DNA from: Actinomyces haliotis
GTDB taxonomy: Bacteria; Actinomycetota; Actinomycetes; Actinomycetales; Actinomycetaceae
Direction: 5' to 3'
Assembly: GCF_015355765.1 (NCBI RefSeq)
Contig: NZ_JACWNA010000001.1
Location: forward strand, 1 to 64,000
Length of the DNA stretch: 64,000 nucleotides
Shown here: piece after piece, positions 50,767 through 62,543 of the stretch
How the letters are laid out: each line of letters starts with the position of its first letter
Numbering within the stretch: position 1 is the stretch's first letter
The notes under the pieces: generated by a model
Databases searched by the model: none
The model's input: only the letters and a program-made list of their open reading frames with translations
Told to the model about the DNA's origin: nothing
Program-made: the position numbers and the translations under genes

Positions 50767-51711
50767 TCAGAACAGGAGGCTCGCGAGCTGGCGGCGGGCG
50801 CGGGCGACCTCGGGGGCGCCGGAGCCGATGACGTCGAAGAGCTCGAGAAGCCGCTTTCGCGCCGTCTCCCGCTCCTCGTCACGATGGGTGCGTACGGCCT
50901 CGAGGGCGCGTCCCAGGGCAGCGTCGAGGTCGCCGAGGGCGAGGGAGACGTCCGCCGCCGCGAGAGCCTTGTCGAGGTCGGCCGGGTCGGCGTCGGCGGC
51001 GGCGATGAGAGCGGCAGGGTCCTGACCGTCCATCCGGCGCATCATCCGGACCTGGTCACGCGCGAGCCGGAGCTCGTCGTCGGCCGGGTTCTGGGCGATG
51101 GCGTGGTCGTAGACCTCCTCGGCGGCGGCGTAGTCGCCGCGCTCGAGCGCCTCACGGGCCGCGCGCTCCACCTCGGTCTCCTCCGGCTCGGCGGGCTCCT
51201 CGGCCGCCTCGCCGTCGGTCACGGCCAGCCGTCCGTTGACACCGTTCTGCGCGGCGACGTCGAGCAGCTGGTCGATGAGCGAGCGGAGCTGGTCGTCGGG
51301 GATGGCGCCCTGGAACATCGGCACGGGCTGCCCCGCGAGGAGGGCGACGACGGTCGGGACGGCGGTGGCCTGGAGCGCCTGGGCGACCTCCGGGGCGGCG
51401 TCGACGTCGACGCGTCCGAGCTCGAAGCGGCCCGCGTACTCGCGGGCGAGGGTCCCGAGCTGGGTCGCGAGGTCCTCGCTCACCTGGGAACGGGGCGTGT
51501 GCAGGACGATGACGACGGGGACCTGCGTGGAGACCTGGGCGACGTCGCGCAGGGTTGACGCGTCGACGTCGACGACGAGCGGCGCCGGGACGCCCTCGCC
51601 CGCGGCTCCCTCGGGTGCGGGGGTACCGGGGGCTCCTGGGGCGCGGCCAGGCGCCTGCGCATCATCGCGCGGGACGAGGGTGGACAGGTCGACGGCGCCG
51701 AACATGCTCAT
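50767..51711 (-). CDS. Thioredoxin-fold/TPR protein, YbbN (CnoX)-like
   Basis: This 314-residue protein has a disordered Ala/Pro-rich start. A thioredoxin-like domain follows (PVVIVLHTPRSQVSEDLATQLGTLA ... VDVDAAPEVAQALQATAVPTVVALLAGQPVPMFQGA), then tetratricopeptide-like helices (AAREALERGDYAAAEEVYDHAIAQNPADDELRLARDQVRM). The CxxC redox site is replaced by TPRS, so it should act as a chaperone-type scaffold rather than an oxidoreductase, as in other YbbN-like proteins. The ATG at 51711 has AAAGG upstream. The lipoprotein and membrane genes upstream (51845-54249) run in the same direction. Confidence 0.86.
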   Translation of the reverse strand: MSMFGAVDLSTLVPRDDAQAPGRAPGAPGTPAPEGAAGEGVPAPLVVDVDASTLRDVAQVSTQVPVVIVLHTPRSQVSEDLATQLGTLAREYAGRFELGRVDVDAAPEVAQALQATAVPTVVALLAGQPVPMFQGAIPDDQLRSLIDQLLDVAAQNGVNGRLAVTDGEAAEEPAEPEETEVERAAREALERGDYAAAEEVYDHAIAQNPADDELRLARDQVRMMRRMDGQDPAALIAAADADPADLDKALAAADVSLALGDLDAALGRALEAVRTHRDEERETARKRLLELFDVIGSGAPEVARARRQLASLLF

Positions 51712-51844
51712 GGTGAGGCCTTTCCGGGCGGTGCCCGATGGATCGGTGCGGGGCGGCGGAGGCCGACCCGCGGGAGCGGTGAGAACCCGAACGGCGCGGC
51801 GCACGGGGCGCCGCGCCGTCGGACGGTGGGTCTGCTGGGACGAC

Positions 51845-52867
51845 TCAGTTGTCGGAGTCGTCCTTGGGGGCCTTGGAGTCGTCCCGGTCGACCTTGGCCA
51901 GGACGAGCTCGCCGCCGAGGACGACGGGCTTGTCCTTGCTGCCCTTGACCGGGATGGAGAAGGCCACCATCGCGTCGTAGTGGGCGGTGACGGTCCCCTT
52001 GACGGACTTGTCGTCGCCCATGAGGAAGGAGACGGGCTCGCCCAGGTCGATCGTGGAGCCGGCCACCGTGTTCCGGTACTCGGTGTTGAACGAGAGCGTC
52101 GTCATGACGATGGCGCCGTCGTCGGTGGTGGCCAGGCCCTTGAATCCGTCCTTGCCGGCGGTCGCCCTGACGGTGACCTTGCCCATCCCGCCGAGGTCGA
52201 CGGCGCGCTCGGCCGCGACGCGCTGGCGGATCGGGTCGTCCGCGAAGGACTTGCCGTTGCTGCCGTCGGGGTTGTTGAGGGCGTCCACGTAGGCGGCGAG
52301 GACCTCGGCCGGGGTCTTGATGAACCCGGTCGTGTCGGCGTCGACCTGGGCGGAGCCGACCGAGGCGTTCGAGGTCGCGGGGACCTCGACACCGGCGTAG
52401 AGACGCGCCCAGCCCCAGAGCTCGAAGTCGTCGCGGGCGGAGTCCTGGGTGAGGGCCAGGAGGTAGGGGACGCTGTCGTCCTTGGTGCCCTCGGTGATGG
52501 TGAGGGCGGTGCGCGGGAAGCCCGAGGTGAGGCCGACGGCACCCGCCTGGCTCGTCGTGTCGAAGGCGTGGACGTGCGAGTCGTCCTTCGACTTCGTCGC
52601 GAGGGTGTACTCCTCGCCCCGCACGCGCTCCGCCGGGCCGGTGAGGTAGCCGTTGAGCTTCTTGGCGTCCTTGGCCTTGTCGGCGGCGTCGAGGCCCTTC
52701 TGGACCCTGCCGAGCACGGTCGTGAGCCGGTCGGAGTCGAGCGCCGGCTGGGCGGCCGGCGTACCGGTCTCCTTCGGGGTGGTGGGCAGGTCGGAGGAGC
52801 ACGCGGCCAGGGTCGTGGCCACGGCGGCCGCGAGGCCACCGGCGAGGAAGGTGCGGCGGGTCGTCAT
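51845..52867 (-). CDS. Lipoprotein with twin-arginine-like signal, function unknown
   Basis: This 340-residue protein begins MTTRRTFLAGGLAAAVATTLAAC. The paired Arg before TFL resembles a Tat signal, and LAAC is a clear lipobox, so the protein should be exported and lipid-anchored. The mature part has no recognised enzyme motif; it is rich in Asp, Lys and Thr, with beta-type stretches (for example TTLSFNTEYRNTVAGSTIDLGEPVSFLMG). It overlaps the upstream membrane protein gene by 4 bases (ATGA), so the two probably work together. It may belong to the actinobacterial DUF8094-type lipoproteins; this is uncertain. Confidence 0.78.
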   Translation of the reverse strand: MTTRRTFLAGGLAAAVATTLAACSSDLPTTPKETGTPAAQPALDSDRLTTVLGRVQKGLDAADKAKDAKKLNGYLTGPAERVRGEEYTLATKSKDDSHVHAFDTTSQAGAVGLTSGFPRTALTITEGTKDDSVPYLLALTQDSARDDFELWGWARLYAGVEVPATSNASVGSAQVDADTTGFIKTPAEVLAAYVDALNNPDGSNGKSFADDPIRQRVAAERAVDLGGMGKVTVRATAGKDGFKGLATTDDGAIVMTTLSFNTEYRNTVAGSTIDLGEPVSFLMGDDKSVKGTVTAHYDAMVAFSIPVKGSKDKPVVLGGELVLAKVDRDDSKAPKDDSDN

Positions 52868-54249
52868 CGGGCGTCCTCCTCCCCGTCGTGGGCATCGGCG
52901 TCCGAGGCGTCGGCCTCGGTCCGCGCGCCGTCGACGGGCTCGGTCTCGGTGGTGTGGTCAGTGGTGGAGGCGACCGTCTCAGGCGAGCCGGAGCCGGCGG
53001 CGTCATCCTCGGTCCCCAGGACCGGAGCATCGACGGGCTCGATGACGGTGGTCTCGGCGGAGGCAGCGTCCTCGGGGGCCGGCGCGGTGGCGGCCGCGGC
53101 CGGCTCGTCGTCGGACGCGATCGCGAAGGGGGCGTCGTCATCGAGCTCGCGGCCGGCGCGGTGGGCCGCGACGCTCTCCTCGTCCAGACCGGGCACGACG
53201 GCGGCGCCGCGGGCGGCACCGACCGAGGCCTCGGCGTCCTCGTCGGAGAGGGACTCGAGCTGCTCGGAGGCCGGGGCGGCCGGGACGTCAGGCGCCTCGA
53301 CACCGGCGAGGTAGACGCGTCCGGTGCGCGGGTCGATCCACTCCTCGCCGGCCCTCTCCGCGCGCTCCTTGTCCCGCTTCTCGCGGCGGGTGAGCGGGCG
53401 GTCGGGGTCGCCGACGGCGGGGATGCCGGCGGTCGAGGTGGAGTCGGCGCTGGACAGGCGTGCGGCGCGCTCCGCGGCGGCGGCACGGCGCTGCTCGTCC
53501 TCGCGGCGGGCCTGAAGGTCCATGAGCAGCATGAAGACGCCGACGAGGAGGAGGAGGCCGCCGACGATGAGTCCCGGGACGAGCCAGGGCGTGGAGACGT
53601 TCCGCGGCCAGCTCAGGCTGAGCTGCGGGGCGTCCGAGGAGCCGTCGGTGGCGGCGAGGACGACGAGGTCGGGGTCGGTGGCGTCGATCTCGAGGCTCGC
53701 GGAGCCCTTCCCGGTCTTCGTCGCGAGCCACAGGTCCGCGGAGTCGGCAGGGTCGGCGTCGGAAGCCTCGAGGACGGTGCATCCCTTGGCGTCAGTCGTG
53801 GCGGTCGCCGAGGCGGAGGGCTTCGAGGAGGCCTTCGCGGACGCGGCGGCCGACGGGGTGCCGGAGGCGCTCCCGCTCGCCGAGGCGGAGGCGGTCGAGC
53901 TCGCGGAGGCGCAGCGCTTGGTGACGTCGGTCGAGGACAGCTGCGTCCACGAGCTCAGCCCGGTGACGGAGACGTAGGGGTCGTTCTCGAGCCACGCCTG
54001 GACGTCGGAGGAGTGGGCCACGTAGAGCGTGACGTCCTCGTTCTTGGAGCCGGTCGCCTTGATGGTGACGTCGGAGTCGACGAGGCCCAGCACGCCAGGC
54101 TCCGTGACCACGTAGTGCTGGTGCGGGGTCGTGGCGAGGGTGGCCTCGGCGGTCGAGCTCGGTCGCCACACGGTGGCCGAGCACACGGCCAGGGCGATGA
54201 CGATCAGGCCGACGAGGGCGGTGATCGCGCTCAAGATACGTCGGTTCAC
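52864..54249 (-). CDS. Two-TM membrane protein with large acidic cytoplasmic tail
   Basis: This 461-residue protein has TM helices near residues 6-28 and about 220-243 (WLVPGLIVGGLLLLVGVFMLLMDL), enclosing an outside domain with a Ser/Ala-rich repeat region (SASSTASASASGSASGT). Inside the cell is a basic helix (RREDEQRRAAAAERAARL, RREKRDKERAERAGEEWIDPRTGRVY) and a long acidic Ala/Glu/Asp tail. No family is recognised. AAGGAG lies 9 bases before the GTG start. It is coupled to the lipoprotein gene and divergent from the coiled-coil gene at 54530. Confidence 0.74.
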   Translation of the reverse strand: MNRRILSAITALVGLIVIALAVCSATVWRPSSTAEATLATTPHQHYVVTEPGVLGLVDSDVTIKATGSKNEDVTLYVAHSSDVQAWLENDPYVSVTGLSSWTQLSSTDVTKRCASASSTASASASGSASGTPSAAASAKASSKPSASATATTDAKGCTVLEASDADPADSADLWLATKTGKGSASLEIDATDPDLVVLAATDGSSDAPQLSLSWPRNVSTPWLVPGLIVGGLLLLVGVFMLLMDLQARREDEQRRAAAAERAARLSSADSTSTAGIPAVGDPDRPLTRREKRDKERAERAGEEWIDPRTGRVYLAGVEAPDVPAAPASEQLESLSDEDAEASVGAARGAAVVPGLDEESVAAHRAGRELDDDAPFAIASDDEPAAAATAPAPEDAASAETTVIEPVDAPVLGTEDDAAGSGSPETVASTTDHTTETEPVDGARTEADASDADAHDGEEDAR

Positions 54250-54529
54250 GACGTTGGTCTCCTTGGTGTCGCGGACGGGTCCGCCCCTCGGGTGCCGCAC
54301 CGTGGTGCGGGCCGCAGCGGACGCTGCTCCGAGCCGGGCTGAGCAACCAGGGTCGCACGGCCTCCGGCGGGGCGCACCGGTCCCGGTCCAAGATCACAGA
54401 GACGTGCGCCACCGGCGCAACGCCTTCGGGTGCCGCCACGCCCGGCGCGGAGGCGCCTTCCGGCGGCTCCCCGCCGATACTCTTGGAGCCGGTCGGCGCG
54501 CTGCGACGCGCCAGGACGAGAGGACAGAC

Positions 54530-56215
54530 GTGGCAGAGGGCACCGAGGACTTCGCGATCACCATGCGCGGCTACGACCGCGCCCAGGTCGACCAGCGCCT
54601 GGAGGTGCTCGGCCGGCAGCTCGCCGACGCACGGCGCGAGGTTGCCAGCCTCGACCAGCGCGCCATGACGCTGGCCGGCGAGCTGGCGGACGCGCAGCAG
54701 AAGCTCAGCGAGACCGACAAGCCGACCTACGCGGGCCTCGGCTCGCGCATCGAGCAGCTGCTCCGCAGCGCCGAGGAGCAGAGCGCGTCCGTTCTCGCCA
54801 AGGCCAACTCCGAGGCGGACTCCCTCCTGTCCCGGACCCGGACGAACGCCTCCCAGCTCTCCAACCGCTCGGAGTCCGAGGCCGCGACGCTCCTGGCCGA
54901 CGCCCGCCGCGAGGCCGCCGAGCTCCGCGACACCGCCGAGGGCGAGGCGTCGACGACGCTCGAGAACGCTCGGGCGCGCGCCCAGGAGATGATCGACTCC
55001 GCGGAGCGCGACGCCGCCCGGATCCGGTCGGACGCCGAGTCCGCCGCCAACGCGCAGCGCTCCAGCGCCGAGCGCGACGCCCGCACGACCATCACCCGCG
55101 CGCAGACGACGGCCACCGAGATCGGCGTGGCCGCCGAGCAGGAGGCCGACGCCCTCCGTCAGCAGGTCGCCGCGGAGACCGACGCGCTGCGCCGCCAGAC
55201 CGAGGACACCACCCAGGCCCAGCTCGCCGACGCGAGCCAGAAGGCCCACACGACCCTCGAGGCCGCCCGCAGCGAGGCGGCCGAGCGCCGTCGCCAGTCC
55301 GTCCAGGCCGCGGAGGACCTGCACCGCACGTCCACCGAGGAGGCGGAGGCCCTGCGCCTGTCGTCCACCCAGGCCGCCGAGGAGCTGCGCGCCACCTCGA
55401 CCGCTGAGGCCGAGGAGCTGCGCGCCACGTCCACGGCGGCAGCCGAGGCGCTGCGCCTGGCCTCCACCCAGGAGGCCGACGAGCTGCGTCGCGTCTCCAC
55501 GGAGCGCGCCGAGGCACTGGTCTCGCACGCCGAGGAGCAGGCCGCCCGCACCCTTGCGGAGGCCCGTGAGGAGGCCGACCGACTCGTGACGGGGGCCCGC
55601 CTCGAGGCGGAGGAGCTGCGCCGCGCCGCCCACGAGGAGGCCGACGCAGCCAACGCCGAGGCCGCCACGACGCGTCACCAGCTCGAGCTCGACGTCGCGG
55701 CGGCGCACGCGGCCGCCGCCCAGGAGGACGCGGACGCCCACGAGAGCGCCGTCATGCGGATCCAGGAGATGAACGAGACGGCCCAGCTCCAGGCCGCAGA
55801 CGCCGAGGAGCGCCTGCAGGCCGCCATCGACCGCGCTGAGACGGTGCGCACGCAGACCGACGAGGCCGCGCGAGCCCGCACCCAGGAGGCCTCGCGCCAG
55901 GCGGAGGAGATCCTCCGACAGGCCCGTGAGGACGCCGGAAGGATCGTCGAGGACGCCCGCGACGACGCCCAGGCGCGCACGACCGCCGCGGAGCACGAGG
56001 TCGCCGAGCTGGGACGCCAGCGCGACGCCCTCGCCTCCTACCTGGAGGAGATGCGGGGCGTTCTCGCCTCCTCCGGCTCCCTCGAGACCGTCCTCTCGGA
56101 CGCCATCACGACCGCACCGGGCACCGACGACGCCGACGCGCGCGCCGAGGTCGAGCGAGCCGAGGCGGCCCTCGCGGACACGGACGCCGAGGAGGACGCG
56201 CCGGGCGCCGAGTGA
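54530..56215 (+). CDS. Scy/DivIVA-like coiled-coil protein
   Basis: This 561-residue protein has a short N-terminal DivIVA-type segment (DFAITMRGYDRAQVDQRLEVLGRQLADA), where the Arg-Gly-Tyr and V-D-x-R-L pattern is typical, followed by nearly continuous coiled coil. Composition is Ala, Glu, Arg, Thr and Ser with almost no Gly or Pro. Six exact 11-residue units lie at residues 267-332. Such proteins (Scy, FilP, Wag31 relatives) organise polar growth and the cytoskeleton in Actinobacteria. The GTG start has AGAGG upstream, and TACTCT at 54477-54482 is a possible -10. A 15-bp hairpin terminates it. Confidence 0.85.
   Translation: MAEGTEDFAITMRGYDRAQVDQRLEVLGRQLADARREVASLDQRAMTLAGELADAQQKLSETDKPTYAGLGSRIEQLLRSAEEQSASVLAKANSEADSLLSRTRTNASQLSNRSESEAATLLADARREAAELRDTAEGEASTTLENARARAQEMIDSAERDAARIRSDAESAANAQRSSAERDARTTITRAQTTATEIGVAAEQEADALRQQVAAETDALRRQTEDTTQAQLADASQKAHTTLEAARSEAAERRRQSVQAAEDLHRTSTEEAEALRLSSTQAAEELRATSTAEAEELRATSTAAAEALRLASTQEADELRRVSTERAEALVSHAEEQAARTLAEAREEADRLVTGARLEAEELRRAAHEEADAANAEAATTRHQLELDVAAAHAAAAQEDADAHESAVMRIQEMNETAQLQAADAEERLQAAIDRAETVRTQTDEAARARTQEASRQAEEILRQAREDAGRIVEDARDDAQARTTAAEHEVAELGRQRDALASYLEEMRGVLASSGSLETVLSDAITTAPGTDDADARAEVERAEAALADTDAEEDAPGAE
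55328..55525 (+). repeat. Six 33-bp repeats encoding hendecads
   Basis: Six consecutive 11-residue units of the form xSTxxAExLRx (TSTEEAEALRL, SSTQAAEELRA, TSTAEAEELRA and so on) lie without gaps inside the coiled-coil gene. Eleven-residue periodicity predicts a slightly right-handed coiled coil. Confidence 0.85.
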
Positions 56216-56264
56216 GTCGCCTCCCGGCGTCGTGACGGCGCGGGGCGCTCCCCAGGCACGAGAA

Positions 56265-56298
56265 CGGGGCGGGACCGCTGAGGAGCGGTTCCGCCCCG
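56265..56298. terminator. Bidirectional terminator between the coiled-coil and gntR genes
   Basis: Arms 56265-56279 and 56284-56298 form a 15-bp stem with one G-U pair and a 4-base loop. Confidence 0.75.
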
Positions 56299-56355
56299 CT
56301 GACGTCCGGGAGAGGGCCGGGCCGGGGCGTCAGCCGAGGCGCGCCGGGGCGAGGC

Positions 56356-56724
56356 TCAGGACCAGGCCCGGCGCACGAGGGCGAGCGCCTGCTCCTGGGT
56401 CACGCCCAGGGAGCGCATGGCGGTAACGAAGCGGAGCGCCTCGCGCTCCCCCGCCGTCCCGGACTGGTCGACGACGAAGGTGCCCTGTCGTCCGCGCCCC
56501 TCGATGATGCCCTCGATCTCCAGCTCGCGGTAGGCCTTGGCGACGGTGTTGACAGCGACCGAGAGCTCCGCGGCGAGGGCCCGCGTCGTGGGCAGGCGCG
56601 AGCCGGCGTCGAGACTGCCGTCGGTGACCGCGTCGCGCACGGAGGAGACGATCTGGGCGAAGACCGGCTCCGTCGAGGCGGGGTCGAGCGTGATCGTCAT
56701 GCTGCGTGAGGTCGGGCTGGCCAT
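56356..56724 (-). CDS. GntR family regulator, YtrA-like
   Basis: This 122-residue regulator has a winged-helix DNA-binding domain (PVFAQIVSSVRDAVTDGSLDAGSRLPTTRALAAELSVAVNTVAKAYRELEIEGIIEGRGRQGTFV, about residues 19-84). Only a short helical tail follows (ALRFVTAMRSLGVTQEQALALVRRAW), which may serve dimerisation. This size and layout are those of the YtrA subfamily, which usually controls an adjacent ABC transporter operon; none is present here. The gene is divergent from 56786-57304, with 61 bases between starts, so it may control that gene and itself. Confidence 0.9.
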   Translation of the reverse strand: MASPTSRSMTITLDPASTEPVFAQIVSSVRDAVTDGSLDAGSRLPTTRALAAELSVAVNTVAKAYRELEIEGIIEGRGRQGTFVVDQSGTAGEREALRFVTAMRSLGVTQEQALALVRRAWS

Positions 56725-56773
56725 GACACCAGTCTGCGATACATCTCCGTTCGGGGCATCCTGAAACAGCCTC

Positions 56774-56779
56774 TATGCT
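56774..56779 (+). promoter_or_regulatory. -10 element of the gene at 56786
   Basis: TATGCT ends 6 bases before the ATG; the transcript is probably leaderless. Confidence 0.55.
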
Positions 56780-56785
56780 GCAGGA

Positions 56786-57304
56786 ATGTCGCCCGATTCA
56801 TCCTCGCCGGTTCCCTCCTCCCGCCCGTCTGAGCCCTCCGCGCGGCCCTCGGAACCGTCTCCGTCGGGAGCGGAGCACGACTGGGCGGCGCAGCGCCGCG
56901 AGGCCGCCGTCGAGCGGGCGAGGCTGCTCCAGGACCGCCAGGACGCCGAGCACGCCCGCGCCGCGCGAGTCGTGTCCCTCTTCCTGCAGGTCGCGCGGTC
57001 GGAGGGCCTCGAGGCCCAGCCGCTGCGCGTGCGCGGCTACTCGGGAGGCACGGCGCGCACCGCCCTGCGAGGCTGGTACCTGCGCGCGGACGAGTCCGTG
57101 GCGCTCGATGACGAGGGCCGCTTCTACGTGCTGCGAGAGTCCCTCGGGCTGCGTGAGCGGCTCATGGGGGCCTCGCCCGTGGCGGAGCCCGTGCCGATGA
57201 CCATCGGCGAGGGAGGTCGCGACGGTGACGTCGTTCCCCTGCGCTTCGCGCTCGACCGGCTGCTGCCCGGGTGGGAGGAGCGCTCGCCCGAGCCTCTCGC
57301 CTGA
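56786..57304 (+). CDS. Conserved hypothetical protein
   Basis: This 172-residue soluble protein has a Ser/Pro-rich first 30 residues and a helical segment (WAAQRREAAVERARLLQDRQDAEHARAARVVSLFLQVA). A compact C-terminal part follows (LRVRGYSGGTARTALRGWYLRADESVALDDEGRFYVLRESLGLRERL), with a beta-like pattern. Homologues seem limited to Actinobacteria, but no function is known. It is divergent from gntR. Confidence 0.7.
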   Translation: MSPDSSSPVPSSRPSEPSARPSEPSPSGAEHDWAAQRREAAVERARLLQDRQDAEHARAARVVSLFLQVARSEGLEAQPLRVRGYSGGTARTALRGWYLRADESVALDDEGRFYVLRESLGLRERLMGASPVAEPVPMTIGEGGRDGDVVPLRFALDRLLPGWEERSPEPLA

Positions 57305-57375
57305 CCGGGCCCCGCGCCCCGCGACTGGGCGGTGCGGGAGGACGCGCCCGTGCCCGCCCCGAGCGCGCGGCATCC

Positions 57376-57666
57376 TCACCAGAGGTGGCGCTCCCAGCAG
57401 GAGGTGTGCCAGTGGCGGCGCTCCTCCAGGCCGCGGTCGACCCCGAAGAGGGACTCGTTGGACCAGGCGACGACGTGGGGCGTGCCGGGCGGGATCTGCC
57501 GGTGGCAGGCGGGACACGTGTACGGCTTGTCCCCGCCGCGCAGGTGGCGCACCGTGAACTCAGCGCCACCGGGTCCCGTCTGGGTGCGGGGCATGGAGGC
57601 GAGGCGGCTCATGTCGAGGGGAACGTGAGCCGCGCTGTAGGGGCGTTTCGAGCTTCGCCGGGCCAT
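57376..57666 (-). CDS. Small zinc-ribbon-like protein
   Basis: This 96-residue basic protein carries YTCPACHRQIPPGTPHVV and, near the end, RRHWHTSCWERHLW. The CxxC/H and HxxC spacing suggests one structural zinc site. Similar small proteins are conserved in Actinobacteria, sometimes labelled ATP/GTP-binding without evidence. TAGGGT (57678-57673, minus strand) ends 6 bases before the ATG, so the mRNA is probably leaderless. Function unknown. Confidence 0.78.
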   Translation of the reverse strand: MARRSSKRPYSAAHVPLDMSRLASMPRTQTGPGGAEFTVRHLRGGDKPYTCPACHRQIPPGTPHVVAWSNESLFGVDRGLEERRHWHTSCWERHLW

Positions 57667-57672
57667 GGGGCG

Positions 57673-57678
57673 ACCCTA
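57673..57678 (-). promoter_or_regulatory. -10 element of the small zinc-ribbon gene
   Basis: TAGGGT on the minus strand, 6 bases before ATG 57666; no Shine-Dalgarno sequence between. Confidence 0.5.
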
Positions 57679-57792
57679 GCGCCGCCGGCGGCGTCTGCAC
57701 GCGCCGCGGGCGCACGGTGGCCCCGCCCTCCGATGAGGACGAGGCCACCGCGAGTCCGGGTCCCCGGACGGACCGGGGAGGGCCGGTCAGGG

Positions 57793-60871
<3,079 letters not shown>

Positions 60872-61008
60872 GTGGCTGTCCTTCGTCGCAGGCTCGGGGC
60901 GCGCGCGTCCGTGCGCGTGCCCGGCGCCAGGCTACCGACCGCCCGGCCCGTCGAGGCCGCGGACGTGCTCGTGTGCCCTCCCCCGGGGCTGCCGCCCCAG
61001 TCGTGCGG

Positions 61009-61062
61009 ACGGCGCCGCCGCTCGGACGGCCGCGAGAGCGGTCGGCGAGGCGGCGGCGCCGT
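61009..61062 (-). terminator. Hairpin after the symporter gene
   Basis: Arms 61009-61019 and 61052-61062 are perfect 11-bp complements (ACGGCGCCGCC), with a smaller stem (CCGCTC/GAGCGG) partly inside the loop. It lies about 20 bases after the symporter stop. The rest of the 212-base gap holds no gene. Confidence 0.45.
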
Positions 61063-61083
61063 CAGGAGGGCGCGCGCGGCGGA

Positions 61084-62424
61084 TCAGCTCACGGCGTTGG
61101 GACCGGCCGCCTCGGCGGAGGCGGCGAGCTCCTCGGGGCTGACGAGTCCGTCGACGCTGACCTTGTCGAGGTAGGCCATGCCGTCGAAGGACAGCTCCTT
61201 GGTGTTCTCCGGGTCGCCGTCGGAGCCGATGTTCCCGCCCGCGAGGCGGTCCACGACGATGGCGATGGCGCCGTCGCCGGTGACGTTCGTGGCGGTCCCG
61301 AAGGAGTCCATGGCGATGTACGTGGCGATCATGAGCGCGACCTGCGCGTCGTTGAAGCCGAGCATGCTGGAGAGCAGACCGGTCGCGGCCATGATGGCGC
61401 CGCCGGGGACGCCGGGGGCGGCGACCATGGTGATGCCGAGCATGAAGATGAAGCCGGCCCACTGGACCGCGGAGACGTGGAGGCCCTGGGTGAGGACGAT
61501 GGCGTAGGCGAAGGCGAAGATCTTGGAGGTCGAGCCGGCGAGGTGGATCGTGGCGCACAGCGGGATGACGAAGGAGGCGACCGCGTCGGAGACCCCGTTC
61601 TTCCTGGTCTGCCGCAGGGTGACCGGGATGGTGGCCGCGGAGGAGGAGGTGCCGAGCGCGGTGAGGTAGGCGGGGGCCATCCCGACGAGGGACTTGACGG
61701 GGTTCTTCCTCCCCACGGCGCCGGCGATGCAGTACTGGGTGAGCAGGATGACGACCTCGAGGAGGAGGACGACGACGACCACGCGCAGCAGCGTCTTCAT
61801 GACCGCTGCCGCCTCACCCGTATAGGTGAGGTTGAGGAAGATGCCGAAGATGTGGATCGGCAGGAGCGGGATGATGATCGTCTCGATGAGCTTCGTGATG
61901 ATGGCGCGGAACTCGATGAAGCCCTTGCGCAGGACTCCGCGCGGGATGAGCGAGAGCCCGATGCCCATGACAAAGGAGAGCAGGAGCGCGGTCATGACCT
62001 CCAGCGGGGCGGGCATCTCGACGGTGAAGTAGGTGGTGAGGGCGCTGCCCGGCTTGGACACGCCGTCGAGGCTCGTCGAGCGCAGCAGGCTCGGGAGGAA
62101 CGCGGCGCAGACGGCGAAGGTGAGGAATCCGGAGAAGAGCGTGGAGCCGTAGGCGATGGCGGTCGTGATGCCGAGCCACTTGCCCGCACCACGGCCGAGG
62201 TCCGCGATCGCGGGGGTGACGAGCCCGACGATGATGAGCGGGATCGAGAAGGTGAGGAACTGGCTGAACAGGTCGGAGAAGGTCGCGAAGACGCGGCCGA
62301 CCGGCTTCGGGATGAGGGGGCTGCCGCCCACGTGGATGGAGCCCAGGACGAGGGCGAGGACGATCGCGACGATGACCCACGTGAGGATCCCGCCCTTGGC
62401 GAGGACCCGGCGCACGTTCGACAT
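61084..62424 (-). CDS. Dicarboxylate/amino acid:cation symporter (DAACS family)
   Basis: This 446-residue transporter of the GltP/SstT type imports a dicarboxylate or amino acid with Na+ or H+. About eight TM helices and two re-entrant loops are expected. The family motifs are LTALGTSSSAATIPVTLRQ (HP1 Ser-rich loop), FVIPLCATIHLAGS and GVPGGAIMAATGLL. MDSFGTATNVTGDGAIAIVVDRLAG replaces the usual D-R-xxT-xxN of glutamate carriers, so the substrate is not predicted with certainty. ATG 62424 was chosen at MSNVRRVL; longer frames upstream lack membrane logic. It lies upstream of the broken alpha-galactosidase in the same direction. Confidence 0.9.
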   Translation of the reverse strand: MSNVRRVLAKGGILTWVIVAIVLALVLGSIHVGGSPLIPKPVGRVFATFSDLFSQFLTFSIPLIIVGLVTPAIADLGRGAGKWLGITTAIAYGSTLFSGFLTFAVCAAFLPSLLRSTSLDGVSKPGSALTTYFTVEMPAPLEVMTALLLSFVMGIGLSLIPRGVLRKGFIEFRAIITKLIETIIIPLLPIHIFGIFLNLTYTGEAAAVMKTLLRVVVVVLLLEVVILLTQYCIAGAVGRKNPVKSLVGMAPAYLTALGTSSSAATIPVTLRQTRKNGVSDAVASFVIPLCATIHLAGSTSKIFAFAYAIVLTQGLHVSAVQWAGFIFMLGITMVAAPGVPGGAIMAATGLLSSMLGFNDAQVALMIATYIAMDSFGTATNVTGDGAIAIVVDRLAGGNIGSDGDPENTKELSFDGMAYLDKVSVDGLVSPEELAASAEAAGPNAVS

Positions 62425-62543
62425 GGTGATGACTTTCCGCTGGGGATGGACGGTGGGTACCGCCCGTGCCGGTTCAGGATGACACACGTCTTGTCATCCG
62501 GAACTCATCTGCCCAAGGCGTGGTCCGCGCGCCGCGCCGAGAC

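Noticed and set aside
55328-55525. CRISPR-like or satellite DNA
   Set aside because: The 33-bp period has no spacers, stays in frame and encodes a regular coiled-coil pattern.
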